This document shows, in pieces, positions 38,674-46,985 of a stretch of 64,000 nt of DNA. This DNA is from Microbacterium sp. Nx66 (lineage in GTDB: Bacteria > Actinomycetota > Actinomycetes > Actinomycetales > Microbacteriaceae). Both the position numbers and the translations under genes were made by a program. A model generated the notes under the pieces. It did not search any database and had not been told where the DNA came from. It was given only the letters and a program-made list of their open reading frames with translations. Position 1 is the first letter of the stretch. The number at the start of each line of letters is the position of its first letter. The stretch is taken from the NCBI RefSeq assembly GCF_904066215.1, contig NZ_LR880474.1, positions 2,728,001 through 2,792,000 of the forward strand. Direction: 5' to 3'.

Positions 38674-38996
38674 CCTTCCCCCACCATGCCCGTGACGGCA
38701 CGGGCGAACGGCGCCCACTGCGCCCGGAAGCGCGCGAGCTGATCGATACCGGCATCCGTGAGCCGGTAGTACTTGCGCGCCGGACCGCTTCCGGACGGCC
38801 GGTCGAACGTCGTCACCCAGCCGTTGTCCCGCAAGCGCCCGAGCAACGGGTAGAGCGTGCCGATGCTGGCGATCAGCCCGGCTCCGGTGAGTGCCTCCGA
38901 CAGCTGCCAGCCGTACATGGGCTCACGCGAGAGCAAGCCGAGCACGCAGTACTCGACCACTCCTTTGCGCATCTGCGCCCCGACGTCAGCTGTCAT
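38670..38996 (-). CDS. PadR-family transcriptional regulator
   Basis: 108 residues with winged helix VVEYCVLGLLSREPMYGWQLSEAL...GTLYPLLGRLRDNGWV and a short C-terminal dimerisation helix (PadR-s2 type). First gene of the two-gene PadR/HAAS operon. Confidence 0.92.
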   Translation of the reverse strand: MTADVGAQMRKGVVEYCVLGLLSREPMYGWQLSEALTGAGLIASIGTLYPLLGRLRDNGWVTTFDRPSGSGPARKYYRLTDAGIDQLARFRAQWAPFARAVTGMVGEG

Positions 38997-39007
38997 GCCT
39001 CACAAGG

Positions 39008-39026
39008 TAGCATGTGACGCACGCTA
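39008..39026. promoter_or_regulatory. Palindrome upstream of padR, probable autoregulatory operator
   Basis: The 19-bp site TAGCATGTGACGCACGCTA has matching outer arms (TAGC/GCTA) and TG/CA inner pairs. It lies 12 bp before the padR start. PadR proteins typically repress themselves from such sites. Confidence 0.5.
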
Positions 39027-39044
39027 GCACCGAACGGTGCGAGA

Positions 39045-39953
39045 TCAGCCCTTGGTCGCCCCCGCGGTCAGACCGCCCACGATGTACTTCTGCAGGAAGA
39101 GGAAGAGCACCATCACCGGTATCGCCGCCATGACCGCACCGGCGGAGAAGGCCGACCAGTCGGCGTAGCGGGGGTTCGCCACCAGCTTGGTCAGACCGAC
39201 GACGAGGGTCTGCTGATCCACGTCGACCAGCATGACGCTGGCGATCACGTACTCGTTCACCGTGCCGATGAAGGAGAGCAGACCGACGACCGCGAGGATC
39301 GGGGCGACCAGGCGCAGGATGATCGTGAAGAAGATCCGCGCGTGCCCCGCGCCGTCGATGCGGGCGGCCTCGTCGATCTCCTTCGGGATCGTGTTGAAGA
39401 ACCCGTACATGAGGTAGGTGTTCACGCCCAGCGCGCCGCCGAGGTACACCAGGATCAGCCCCGTATGCGTGTTCAGGCCGATCGCCGGGAACCAGTCCCC
39501 CAGCGTCGACATCAGCAGGAAGATCGCGACGACCGCGAGCAGCTGCGGGAACATCTGCACCACGACGATGGTGACCAGTCCCACGCGGCGCCCGGCGAAG
39601 CGCATGCGGGAGAACGCATATGCCGCACAGGCTCCGATGAAGACCGTCACCGCTCCGGTCACGACCGCGATGAGCAGGGTGTTCAGGAACCACGTTCCAT
39701 ACGGGTTCTGCGGGTCGCTGAGGATACGCACGTAGCTGTCGATCCCGATGGCCGAGAAGAGCTGGTTCGACCCGGTGAGCGTGCCCTGCGGGTTGAGCGA
39801 CGCCGACACGACGTACAGGAGCGGGAAGAGAGCGAAGGCGCTCACCACGATGGCGACGAGGTGGCGCCATCCGGTGTCGGCGAACCAGGCGCCGAACGAG
39901 CGACGCGGCGGGGCGGTGCGGCGGGCGGTGGCGGTGCTGCGGACGGTGCTCAT
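39045..39953 (-). CDS. malG: Maltose/maltodextrin ABC permease, MalG type
   Basis: 302 residues, six membrane segments, with EAA loop DEAARIDGAGHARIFFTIILRLVAPILA. Third gene of the malEFG-like operon; it ends in the AGATKG terminus typical of MalG. No ATPase gene nearby, so a shared MsiK-like ATPase is likely. Confidence 0.88.
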   Translation of the reverse strand: MSTVRSTATARRTAPPRRSFGAWFADTGWRHLVAIVVSAFALFPLLYVVSASLNPQGTLTGSNQLFSAIGIDSYVRILSDPQNPYGTWFLNTLLIAVVTGAVTVFIGACAAYAFSRMRFAGRRVGLVTIVVVQMFPQLLAVVAIFLLMSTLGDWFPAIGLNTHTGLILVYLGGALGVNTYLMYGFFNTIPKEIDEAARIDGAGHARIFFTIILRLVAPILAVVGLLSFIGTVNEYVIASVMLVDVDQQTLVVGLTKLVANPRYADWSAFSAGAVMAAIPVMVLFLFLQKYIVGGLTAGATKG

Positions 39954-39954
39954 G

Positions 39955-41559
39955 TCAGTTCAGCTCCTCGAGGGCCTTGGTCTTGCGGAAGCTGATGATC
40001 GAGATCGTCGCGACCACGACGAAGATCAGGATCGTGAAGGCGGAGGCAAGCCCGTAATCGCGGGTCTGTCCGGTGAAGGCCACCTTGTAGACCATCGAGA
40101 TCAGGATGTCGGTGTGGCCCACGGGGATCGACACATCGCTGAAGCGTGGGCCTCCCTTGGTGAGCATGTAGATCAGGTTGAAGTTGTTGAAGTTGAACGC
40201 GAACGACGAGATCAGCAGCGGCGCGACGGTCACCAGCAGCAGCGGCAGCTTGATCCGGCGGAAGACCTGCCACGGGTTCGCGCCGTCCATCACGGCGGCC
40301 TCGTTGACGTCCTCCGGGATGCCCTGCAGCGCCCCCATGCAGACGAGGAACATGTAGGGGAAGCCGAGCCAGAGGTTCACCAGCAGCACGGACACCTTCG
40401 CCAGCACCGGGTCGGTGAGCCACGGGATGGCCGCGCCGCCGAACAGCACCTGGTTGATGAACCCGAAGCTCTCGTTCATCATCCCGGCCCAGACGAGCGC
40501 GGAGAGGAACGCGGGGAAGGCATACGGGAGGATGAGGATGATGCGGTAGCCGTTGCGAAAGCGCATCCGGGTGTTGTTGAAGACCAGCGCGAGCAGCAGG
40601 CCGAGGAAGAAGGTCGTCGCGACGGACACCAGCGCGAAGACGAAGGTCCAGACGGTGACGGAGATGAGCGGGCCGCGGATGGACTCGTCGGTCACCGCGC
40701 GGACGAAGTTGTCGACGCCGACCGTCGTCTGCCAGCCGGGCAGCAGCTGCTCGCCGTCCTCGGCGGTGAACGCGCCGTCGCCGGTGTCGCTGTAGACGGT
40801 GCCGGTCGCGGTGTCCGTGATCGTGTCGGCATCGGCGTCGTACGCCAGCGTCGAGACGTAGAGGTAGCCGTTCTGCCCGTCAGGGGCGCGGAGGCTGCCC
40901 TCATTGGGATCGTCGCTGAACGGGACGGAGAGCTGCTCCAGCTCCTCCGACAGCGTGAAGACGGTGGCGAGCGGAAGCGTGGTCCACCCGTCGACGGCGA
41001 CGGCCTTGCCACCTTCGAACTGCGCGTCGACCTCGGCGAGGGGCTGCTCCGCGGTGCCGAGGAGGGCGTCGCCGTCCTCGGGATCCGTGACGAGGAGGCC
41101 GTAGGTTCCGAACTGCTCCACCACGGTGACGGGATACGTCGGAGAGTCCTCGACGCGCTCCTGCGCGGAGGCGAGCAGCGACGAGATCGCCTGCTCCTTG
41201 CTCCCGTTGTGGCCGGTGCCGTAGTTCGTGAAGCCGATGTAGCCCGTGTAGAGGAGCGTGAAGACCTGGAACAGGACCAGGAAGATGATGCCGGGGGTGA
41301 GGTACTTCGCCGCGATGCGCTTGCGGGAGAAGTAGATGTAGTTGACGACGACCGTCACCGCGACGACGAGGCCGAGCACGAGCCACTCCCGCTGCACGAG
41401 CAGCACGAACACGGCGTAGACGGCGATCGCGTCCACGATGGCCAGCAACAGGATCTTGAGCAGCATCCACCCGATCGGTCGGGAGGCCGCCTCGGCGATC
41501 TTCGCCGCCTGGCGCTGCCGAGGCGTGGGGGGCGCGGTGCGCTCTTCGGTGTCTGTCAT
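39955..41559 (-). CDS. malF: Maltose/maltodextrin ABC permease, MalF type with large external loop
   Basis: 534 residues, long for CUT1 but like MalF. Three N-terminal hydrophobic stretches precede an external domain at about 135-285 (PTYPVTVVEQFGTYGLLVTD...) comparable to the P2 loop that contacts the binding protein. The remaining segments carry the EAA loop NEAAVMDGANPWQVFRRIKLPLL. Confidence 0.88.
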   Translation of the reverse strand: MTDTEERTAPPTPRQRQAAKIAEAASRPIGWMLLKILLLAIVDAIAVYAVFVLLVQREWLVLGLVVAVTVVVNYIYFSRKRIAAKYLTPGIIFLVLFQVFTLLYTGYIGFTNYGTGHNGSKEQAISSLLASAQERVEDSPTYPVTVVEQFGTYGLLVTDPEDGDALLGTAEQPLAEVDAQFEGGKAVAVDGWTTLPLATVFTLSEELEQLSVPFSDDPNEGSLRAPDGQNGYLYVSTLAYDADADTITDTATGTVYSDTGDGAFTAEDGEQLLPGWQTTVGVDNFVRAVTDESIRGPLISVTVWTFVFALVSVATTFFLGLLLALVFNNTRMRFRNGYRIILILPYAFPAFLSALVWAGMMNESFGFINQVLFGGAAIPWLTDPVLAKVSVLLVNLWLGFPYMFLVCMGALQGIPEDVNEAAVMDGANPWQVFRRIKLPLLLVTVAPLLISSFAFNFNNFNLIYMLTKGGPRFSDVSIPVGHTDILISMVYKVAFTGQTRDYGLASAFTILIFVVVATISIISFRKTKALEELN

Positions 41560-41576
41560 GTCGTCCTCGTCATGGT

Positions 41577-41612
41577 CCTGCCGGGGCGGGCTGGGCGGCC
41601 CGCCCCGGCAGG
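41577..41612 (-). terminator. Intercistronic hairpin between malE and malF
   Basis: Perfect 15-bp stem CCTGCCGGGGCGGGC and its complement with a 6-base loop, 20 bp after the malE stop. Same placement as the hairpin in the Amadori-sugar operon. Likely keeps malE mRNA in excess. Confidence 0.75.
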
Positions 41613-41631
41613 GTCGTCATCTGGTCGGCCG

Positions 41632-42843
41632 TTACTCGATCGCGGCGGTCACGTCGTCGACGAGCTTCTGCCACGTCGCCTGCGGGTCCTCGCCGTTGAT
41701 GATGGCGGCCTCGGCCACACCCCAGAACTGCCAGACCGCACCCATGGCGGGGATCGCCGGCATGGGGACCGCGTCGGCACCGACGGCCTGGAAGCCGGCG
41801 ATGATCGGGTCGGACGCCGCGGTGTCCGCGGCCGCTGTCAGGGCCGGGAGGACGTTGCCGGCCGTGAACAGCTCCAGCTGCACGTCCTCCGTGCCGAGGT
41901 AGTTGACGAGGAAGTCGTTCGCGGCGACCTTGTTCTTCGACTCGGCGCTCACGAAGAAGCCCTTGACGCCGGCGAACGGCGAGGCCGTCTCGCCCGTCGG
42001 GCTCGGGATCGGGTCGATCTCGACGTTGATGCCCGCATCGGTGGCCGCGCCCACGTTCCACGGACCGGTCAGCCAGAAGGCGGCGGTGCCGTCGAGGAAC
42101 TGCTGCTTGGCGATCTCGCCGTCGATGTCGGTGTTCAGCGTGCCTGCGGCGCCCTGCGCACCCAGCCAGTCGGCGAAGGCGAAGCCGCCCTCGCTGCCGA
42201 GCTGCAGGTCGGTGGGGTCGTAGCTGCCGCTGTCGTCGGTGCCGAAGACCGGTGCATCGAAGGCGGTCTGGAACGGGTACAGGTGGTACGGGTTGCCCTC
42301 GGCGCCCTGCTCCACGACGAACGTGCCCTTCGAGACCATGTCGTCGAAGCTCGTCGCGGGCTCGGGGACGAGGTCGGCGTTGCGCAGCACGGCGATGTTC
42401 TCGACGGCGTACGGAAGCATGTAGACGGTGCCCTCGTAGGTCGCCGCCTGGAGGGCGACGGGGAGGTAGTCCTCCGAGCTGTCGCCGAGCTCGATCGGCG
42501 CGACGACACCGTTGGTCGAGAGCTCGCCGAGCCAGTCGTGAGCGCCCATGACCACGTCGGGGCCCTTGCCGGTCGGGACCTGCTGGATGAAGTCGTCCTT
42601 CATGTCGTCGACGGACTTCCCCACCAGCTTGACCGTGACACCGGTCTTCTCCTGGTACGCGTCCGCCGCGCCCTGCAGCGCGTCGACCCGCTCGGCGTCG
42701 ACCCAGACGGTCAGCGTGCCGCCGCTGTCTCCACCGGAGGAAGAGTCGTCGCCGCCGGAGCCGGTCGAGCAGCCGGCGAGCGTCAGAGCCGAAACGATGG
42801 CGATGGCGCCCGCGGCGACCATGCCCCTCTTGTTCACCTTCAT
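41632..42843 (-). CDS. malE: Maltose/maltodextrin-binding lipoprotein
   Basis: 403 residues, solute-binding family 1. Lipobox LTLAGC (Cys about 25) followed by a Ser/Gly/Asp linker. GTLTVWVDAERVDALQGAADAYQEKTGVTV and GAHDWLGELSTNG are MalE-like. Followed by malF and malG. Specificity for maltose or maltodextrins is inferred from MalF length and family features. Confidence 0.9.
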   Translation of the reverse strand: MKVNKRGMVAAGAIAIVSALTLAGCSTGSGGDDSSSGGDSGGTLTVWVDAERVDALQGAADAYQEKTGVTVKLVGKSVDDMKDDFIQQVPTGKGPDVVMGAHDWLGELSTNGVVAPIELGDSSEDYLPVALQAATYEGTVYMLPYAVENIAVLRNADLVPEPATSFDDMVSKGTFVVEQGAEGNPYHLYPFQTAFDAPVFGTDDSGSYDPTDLQLGSEGGFAFADWLGAQGAAGTLNTDIDGEIAKQQFLDGTAAFWLTGPWNVGAATDAGINVEIDPIPSPTGETASPFAGVKGFFVSAESKNKVAANDFLVNYLGTEDVQLELFTAGNVLPALTAAADTAASDPIIAGFQAVGADAVPMPAIPAMGAVWQFWGVAEAAIINGEDPQATWQKLVDDVTAAIE

Positions 42844-42881
42844 TGGTGTGTGCCTCTCTCAGTGCTGAGCGCCTGCAAGAC

Positions 42882-42924
42882 TGCAAGCGCTTACAGTATG
42901 CATCGTTTCGAGAGGCGATCACAA
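42882..42924 (-). promoter_or_regulatory. malE promoter with LacI-type operator at its start site
   Basis: Minus-strand TTGTGA (42919-42924) and CATACT (42895-42900) are 18 bp apart. Immediately downstream, TGTAAGCGCTTGCA (42882-42895) is a near-perfect LacI/GalR-family palindrome with the central CG. A repressor bound there would cover the transcription start. Confidence 0.7.
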
Positions 42925-42978
42925 TCCGCGAACGCGCTGATATCAACCTGTGATCGGCCCGACGCGAGGCACGCGTTA

Positions 42979-42992
42979 TGAAAACGCTTCCA
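42979..42992. promoter_or_regulatory. Second LacI-type operator upstream of malE
   Basis: TGAAAACGCTTCCA fits the LacI/GalR pattern GNAANCGNTTNC. It lies 97 bp from the promoter operator (centre to centre), about nine helical turns, a distance that would allow looping. Confidence 0.5.
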
Positions 42993-43077
42993 TATCGGCC
43001 GGAGGTCAGACCTCTCGAGGCTCCGCGGCAGAGTCTGCAGGGTTCCGCATGGGGCTCATCTGCGAGAGCATCGCCGG

Positions 43078-43500
43078 ATGGGATTCCACGTTCGACCGTC
43101 TGCCGCCGCCCTCGCCGTCATCCTGTCCACGGTCGCACTCAGCGGGTGCACGGCTGCGGGAGGCGCATACTCCGTGCTCGATCGCGAAGCCGAGGCACGG
43201 GACGAGGTTCCTGCCGATCTGCCCGGCTACGCGTGGGACGACGTGGACCAGGCGACAGCCCGGTTCGTCGGAGAAGGCGACGGGACGTCCCTGTGGCTCG
43301 CTCGCGCTCGTGACGATGCCGCAGCGTGTCTCCTCGCCTACGTCGACGCTGACACGTGGGTGATCGGGTGCGGTGGGAACGGGGCCCCTTTCTCGATCGG
43401 AGGCGTCACGGGCACGTTCACCGTGGTCCCCGACGACGCGCCTGCTCCAGACGGGATGACTCGGGTGTCCGACAACGTCTACACGACGACCGGAAGCTAG
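43078..43500 (+). CDS. Hypothetical lipoprotein
   Basis: 140 residues. Signal peptide with lipobox VALSGC (Cys24), then a small domain with two further cysteines (about 84 and 98) that could form a disulfide. Not recognised. Divergent from malE. Confidence 0.75.
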   Translation: MGFHVRPSAAALAVILSTVALSGCTAAGGAYSVLDREAEARDEVPADLPGYAWDDVDQATARFVGEGDGTSLWLARARDDAAACLLAYVDADTWVIGCGGNGAPFSIGGVTGTFTVVPDDAPAPDGMTRVSDNVYTTTGS

Positions 43501-43529
43501 CGGGCCCCGGCCCGGGCGGGAGCCAGAGG

Positions 43530-43671
43530 GCCAGCGCGCGCCGGCCCCGAACAGACTCCACGCGCCGGAGTGCGCGTGCCAGGCCAGCAGGAACTGCTCG
43601 CCGTCGCGGATGACGGCGGTAACGCCGGGCAGAAGGAGGAAGTCGTGCCTCGCCCACGGGACTTTCCGCAC
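43530..43671 (-). pseudogene. Remnant of a Nudix hydrolase gene (5' end only)
   Basis: The minus-strand frame starting at 43671 reads MRKVPWARHDFLLLPGVTAV, IRDGEQFLLAWHAHSGAWSLF, the usual beginning of a Nudix protein. After GAG the similarity stops; no GX5EX7REUXEEXGU Nudix box is found. The rest of the open frame is the shadow of the lipoprotein gene. The gene seems to have been truncated here. Confidence 0.6.
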
Positions 43672-43699
43672 ACCCGCGGATACGGTCTACGTTCGGGGC

Positions 43700-44536
43700 A
43701 TGGGTTACGAACTCCCTTTCGCCGCCTTGCCCGCCTCCCAGACCGATGTGACCTACGAGTACGGGCCGGACTCCGAGCTGCGCGCCGGCGTGGCCGCTGG
43801 CCGTGTCGAAGAGATCACCCATGAAAGCGTCGTCTTCCCGGGGACCACCCGGAAGATCTGGATCCACCGCGCAGCCGGCCATGACCCATCGCGTGCGAGC
43901 GCCGTCATGTTCTTCAACGACGGCTGGTGGTATCTCGACCCGGAGCTGAGCGTTCGCGCCGCGATCGTCTTGGACAATCTCGCAGCGGCCAAAGCGATAC
44001 CCCAACTGATCGGAGTGTTCGTAGACCCAGGTGTCGTCGCCTCCGAAGGAGGGCCGATCAAGAACCGCAACGTCGAGTACGACGCGTTCGACGATCGCTA
44101 CGCGACGATGCTGATCGACGAGATACTCCCACTCGTAGCGACACGCGCAGTGATCTCGACTGACCCCATGGCACGCGGAATATGCGGCGGAAGCAGCGGA
44201 GGCAATGCCGCGATGACCGCGGCGTGGACTCGGTCGGACGCCATCGGCCGGGTGATCGCGTTCAACCCGAGCTTCGCACAGATGCCGGGCGGGAACCCGT
44301 ACCCGCACTTGCTCACCCAATTCGAGGCTCGCGCGACACGAGTCTTTCTCCACGCTGCTCATCGCGACCTCAACTGGAACTCGACGACAGACAACTGGTT
44401 CGCGGAGGGCCTTGAGACCGGCGCGGCGTTGGCCCGCGCGGGGTACGACTTCCGCCTGGTCGTCGGCGATGGCGGCCACAGCCCAAATCATGGCGGCGTT
44501 CTGCTCCCCGATGCCTTGCGATGGCTATGGGCCTGA
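43700..44536 (+). CDS. Alpha/beta-hydrolase esterase (enterochelin-esterase-like)
   Basis: 278 residues, no signal peptide. TRKIWIHRAAGHDPSRASAVMFFNDG is the strand with the oxyanion region. The nucleophile elbow is ICGGSSGGNAA, and the likely catalytic His is in VVGDGGHSPNHGG. This family hydrolyses esters such as catecholate siderophore esters or simple carboxylesters; the substrate is unknown. No siderophore genes are nearby. Confidence 0.85.
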   Translation: MGYELPFAALPASQTDVTYEYGPDSELRAGVAAGRVEEITHESVVFPGTTRKIWIHRAAGHDPSRASAVMFFNDGWWYLDPELSVRAAIVLDNLAAAKAIPQLIGVFVDPGVVASEGGPIKNRNVEYDAFDDRYATMLIDEILPLVATRAVISTDPMARGICGGSSGGNAAMTAAWTRSDAIGRVIAFNPSFAQMPGGNPYPHLLTQFEARATRVFLHAAHRDLNWNSTTDNWFAEGLETGAALARAGYDFRLVVGDGGHSPNHGGVLLPDALRWLWA

Positions 44537-44567
44537 CCAGCGGGCCGACCCGTCATAGACTGGCCCA

Positions 44568-45056
44568 ATGGCTGACAGTTCCTTTGACATCGTCTCGAAA
44601 GTGGATCGCCAGGAGGCCGAGAACGCCCTGAACCAGGCGCGCAAAGAGGTGGAGCAGCGCTACGACTTCAAGGGGACCGGCGCTTCGATCGCCTGGAGCG
44701 GCGAGCAGATCCTCATCACCGCGAACACGGAGGAGCGCGCGAACGCCGTCCTCGACGTTTTCCAGTCCAAGCTCATCAAGCGCGGCATCTCGCTGAAGAG
44801 CCTCGACTCGGGCGAGCCCTTCGCCAGCGGCAAGGAGTTCCGCATCCTGTCGAGCCTGAAGGACGGCATCTCGTCCGAGAACGCGAAGAAAATCGGCAAG
44901 ATCATCCGCGATGAGGGCCCCAAGGGCGTGAAGAGCCAGATCCAGGGCGACGAGCTGCGCGTGCAGTCCAAGAGCCGCGACGACCTTCAGTCCGTGATCG
45001 CGCTCCTCAAAGGCAGCGACCTCGACATCGATCTGCAGTTCATCAACTACCGGTAG
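44568..45056 (+). CDS. yajQ: YajQ-family nucleotide-binding protein, 3' end used as integration site
   Basis: 162 residues, [25 protein letters not shown], ending LQFINYR, the expected length. Two ferredoxin-like domains; members bind c-di-GMP or RNA. The last codons (FINYR) overlap the 15-bp core of the integrated element. The stop TAG and downstream bases are now supplied by the element, leaving the protein unchanged. Confidence 0.95.
   Translation: MADSSFDIVSKVDRQEAENALNQARKEVEQRYDFKGTGASIAWSGEQILITANTEERANAVLDVFQSKLIKRGISLKSLDSGEPFASGKEFRILSSLKDGISSENAKKIGKIIRDEGPKGVKSQIQGDELRVQSKSRDDLQSVIALLKGSDLDIDLQFINYR
45038..45052. repeat. attL core of the element
   Basis: GTTCATCAACTACCG, identical to the right copy at 59514. 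It codes for residues FINYR of YajQ. Only the 15-bp core is identical; bases on either side differ. Confidence 0.88.
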
Positions 45057-45079
45057 AGGTTCCGCCTGACCTGGGGTTC

Positions 45080-46168
45080 TTAGTCGCGAGTCCGCAGGGA
45101 GTCCGCAATCCCCAGCACTTCACCCATGAATGTGGCCGTCGCGGAACGCGTCTTGTCTTCCGCCGACGGCCACAGGTGGCTGTAGACATCGAGGGTGATC
45201 GACGGCTGAGAGTGCCCTAGCGCGCGTTGCACAGTCACCACGTCACAGCCTGACGCGATCAGGTTCGACGCGAAGGTGTGACGGAGTGCGTGCAGCGTGA
45301 TCCCTTCGTCGAGGCCAAGAGCTTCACGGACCTTGCGCCACTCATGTCCAGCGTTGTTCCGGTTGTACAGGTGCCCGCGCGGGGTTCGGAACAGGAAGGC
45401 ATCAGATGAGACGCGTGTTTCACGTGCCAGCATCTCGACTAGCTCCCGCGGCACGAACACTTCGCGCTCCGAACCCGCCTTCGGCGGTGCAACCTTGGTG
45501 GATGGAACAGATGTGCCCTGCACCTGCCGACGAACCGCGATCGTTCCCCGGTCGACGTCGATATCACCCGCCTGTAGCCCCGCGGCCTCACCCAACCGCA
45601 AGCCCGCGAAAGCGCACACTGCAACGAACAGGCGGAACTCCCCCGCCGCCTCGAGTGCTGCCGCCACCTGATCTGAAGTCAGGATCTTGATAGCCATCTC
45701 GGCCTTTTGCTTCCGTGGCGTCTTAACTCGCAATGCAGGGTTGCGGGCGATTACCTGATTGTCGACCGCTGCCCGGAACGCCATCTGCAAGTAGTTCAGT
45801 CGCGTGCGGATCGTCGAAGCGGCCAACCCCCGATCCCGCTCGACAGTCACCCAGCTCTGCACATCGGCCTGCTTGATATCGCGGATTGAGCGGCGACGCC
45901 ACGGTACTGACTCCACCGCCGTCAGCGCCGCGCTATGGGTTCCCGGCGCCCACACCTGCATCGCCATCCACGACGACACCCATTCATCCCAGGAGACGCG
46001 GCCGGCGGCCGGATCCGCCCATTGCCCCGTCACGACCGCGGCTGTCTGCTCGTCTAGCCATCTCTGAGCCTCGCGCTTGGTCTTCCGATGCGCTGAGTGC
46101 TCCTTGCCATTCTGATCCCGGTAGCGAGCGCGCCAGACGCCGTTAGGCCTCTGCTTGACGCTCGCCAT
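45080..46168 (-). CDS. int: Tyrosine site-specific integrase
   Basis: 362 residues. N-terminal arm-binding domain (VWRARYRDQNGKEHSAHRKTKREAQRWL), SAM-like core-binding domain, then the catalytic domain: Arg in FAGLRLGEAAGLQ, His-x2-Arg in LHALRHTFASNL, His in ALGHSQPS and the nucleophile Tyr in LDVYSHLW. Complete and probably active. Its stop lies 28 bp from attL and its start overlaps the repressor gene by 26 bp, so the two are co-transcribed. Confidence 0.95.
   Translation of the reverse strand: MASVKQRPNGVWRARYRDQNGKEHSAHRKTKREAQRWLDEQTAAVVTGQWADPAAGRVSWDEWVSSWMAMQVWAPGTHSAALTAVESVPWRRRSIRDIKQADVQSWVTVERDRGLAASTIRTRLNYLQMAFRAAVDNQVIARNPALRVKTPRKQKAEMAIKILTSDQVAAALEAAGEFRLFVAVCAFAGLRLGEAAGLQAGDIDVDRGTIAVRRQVQGTSVPSTKVAPPKAGSEREVFVPRELVEMLARETRVSSDAFLFRTPRGHLYNRNNAGHEWRKVREALGLDEGITLHALRHTFASNLIASGCDVVTVQRALGHSQPSITLDVYSHLWPSAEDKTRSATATFMGEVLGIADSLRTRD
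45088..45107. repeat. Left arm-type integrase sites
   Basis: Two direct copies of GAGTCCGCA at 45088 and 45099, 11 bp apart, within the 3' end of int. The same pair with the same spacing and orientation occurs at the right end. Likely binding sites of the integrase arm domain. Confidence 0.72.
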
Positions 46169-46661
46169 CGGACATCCCCTCAGCTGCGGGCTCTTCGCGT
46201 TGCAGAGCTATACGCATCTGCATAGCCAATAGTTGCTTCCGGCTTTCGTTGCCTACATGGATAGTGATCAAGTCGTTGATGTTTTGCAGCATGCTGCCTT
46301 CACTCTCACGTGCGGATTCATGGGCCGCCGCCAGTAGCGCGTCAAGCTCCTTGAGCGGCCGCGGGGCGATTGCGTCTTCCGGCAGATAGAAGAGCCCCAT
46401 TGGCGTGAAGCCCAGGCAGTCGGATAGCGCGAAGAACTCCCCCACCCGCAACGGGCGCTTGCCGGCTTCAATCTTCGCGATAGCGGTTTGGTGCAGGTTG
46501 AACCCCCTGCTCTTCACCAGTTCAGAGAGTTGGGCCTGGGATAGCCCACGCCGCTCGCGAACACCTCGAATGCGGGTGCCCATCGCCTTCTCCATGTCGA
46601 GCCAGGCGAGTTCCACATTGGCTCGTGCTCTCTGGACCTCATCTGTCACTTCATCCGTCAC
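46143..46661 (-). CDS. XRE-family repressor of the element (cI-like)
   Basis: 172 residues. Helix-turn-helix at about 28-90 (MGTRIRGVRERRGLSQAQLSELVKSRG...TAIAKIEAGKRP), then a helical C-terminal region without a Ser-Lys protease dyad, so LexA-like self-cleavage is unlikely. The GTG start at 46661 coincides with the predicted transcription start, meaning a leaderless mRNA. Divergent from the excisionase-like gene across an operator region. Confidence 0.88.
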   Translation of the reverse strand: MTDEVTDEVQRARANVELAWLDMEKAMGTRIRGVRERRGLSQAQLSELVKSRGFNLHQTAIAKIEAGKRPLRVGEFFALSDCLGFTPMGLFYLPEDAIAPRPLKELDALLAAAHESARESEGSMLQNINDLITIHVGNESRKQLLAMQMRIALQREEPAAEGMSDGERQAEA

Positions 46662-46667
46662 CTCACC

Positions 46668-46765
46668 AGAGTAGGACAGGACGGTTGAGATTCCAACCGC
46701 GTCAAGGTTGACCAGCGCTGGGCAATGCCGTACGCTTAACCTCAGTAAGGTTCGATACTCAACCT
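46668..46765. promoter_or_regulatory. Divergent lysogeny-switch region with two promoters and operator half-sites
   Basis: Rightward promoter: TTGACC (46708-46713), 17 bp, TACGCT (46731-46736). Leftward promoter: TTGGAA (46691-46696), 17 bp, TACTCT (46668-46673). Around them are repeated GGTTG/CAACC half-sites: CGGTTG-6-CAACCG (46682-46699), AGGTTGAC (46705), AACCT-5-AGGTT (46738-46752) and CAACCT (46760). Both promoters overlap operators, as in lambda-like switches. Confidence 0.7.
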
Positions 46766-46784
46766 AAGACAGAATGGAGATGCG

Positions 46785-46985
46785 ATGACCGCAGCGCTGG
46801 CAGCAGCCGAGCCTGAACTGCTCACGATCGAAGAGGTCGCCGAGCTAACGCGACGCACGCCCGCGTCGATCCGCTGGCTGATCCACACGAATCAAATCAA
46901 GTCCGGCAAGATCGCGGGCCGTCGACTCATCCGCCGATCGGACCTCAACGAGTTCATCGAAGCGGGGTTCGCCACCGCAGGATGA
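46785..46985 (+). CDS. Excisionase-like / MerR-type HTH protein
   Basis: 66 residues. A single winged helix TIEEVAELTRRTPASIRWLIHTNQIKSGKIAGRRLIRRSDLNEFIE, the form used by actinobacterial excisionases and phage Cox-like proteins. First gene of the rightward operon under the switch promoter; AATGGAGATGCG precedes the ATG. Confidence 0.85.
   Translation: MTAALAAAEPELLTIEEVAELTRRTPASIRWLIHTNQIKSGKIAGRRLIRRSDLNEFIEAGFATAG

Noticed and set aside
39748..42981. A plus-strand ORF of 1077 codons
   Set aside because: It is the antisense shadow of malG, malF and malE. Composition is Arg/Gly/Asp/His-rich without any fold pattern; long antisense ORFs are normal at this GC content.
46143..46661. LexA-like self-cleaving repressor
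   Set aside because: No Ala/Cys-Gly cleavage site or Ser-Lys dyad region can be recognised in the C-terminal half.
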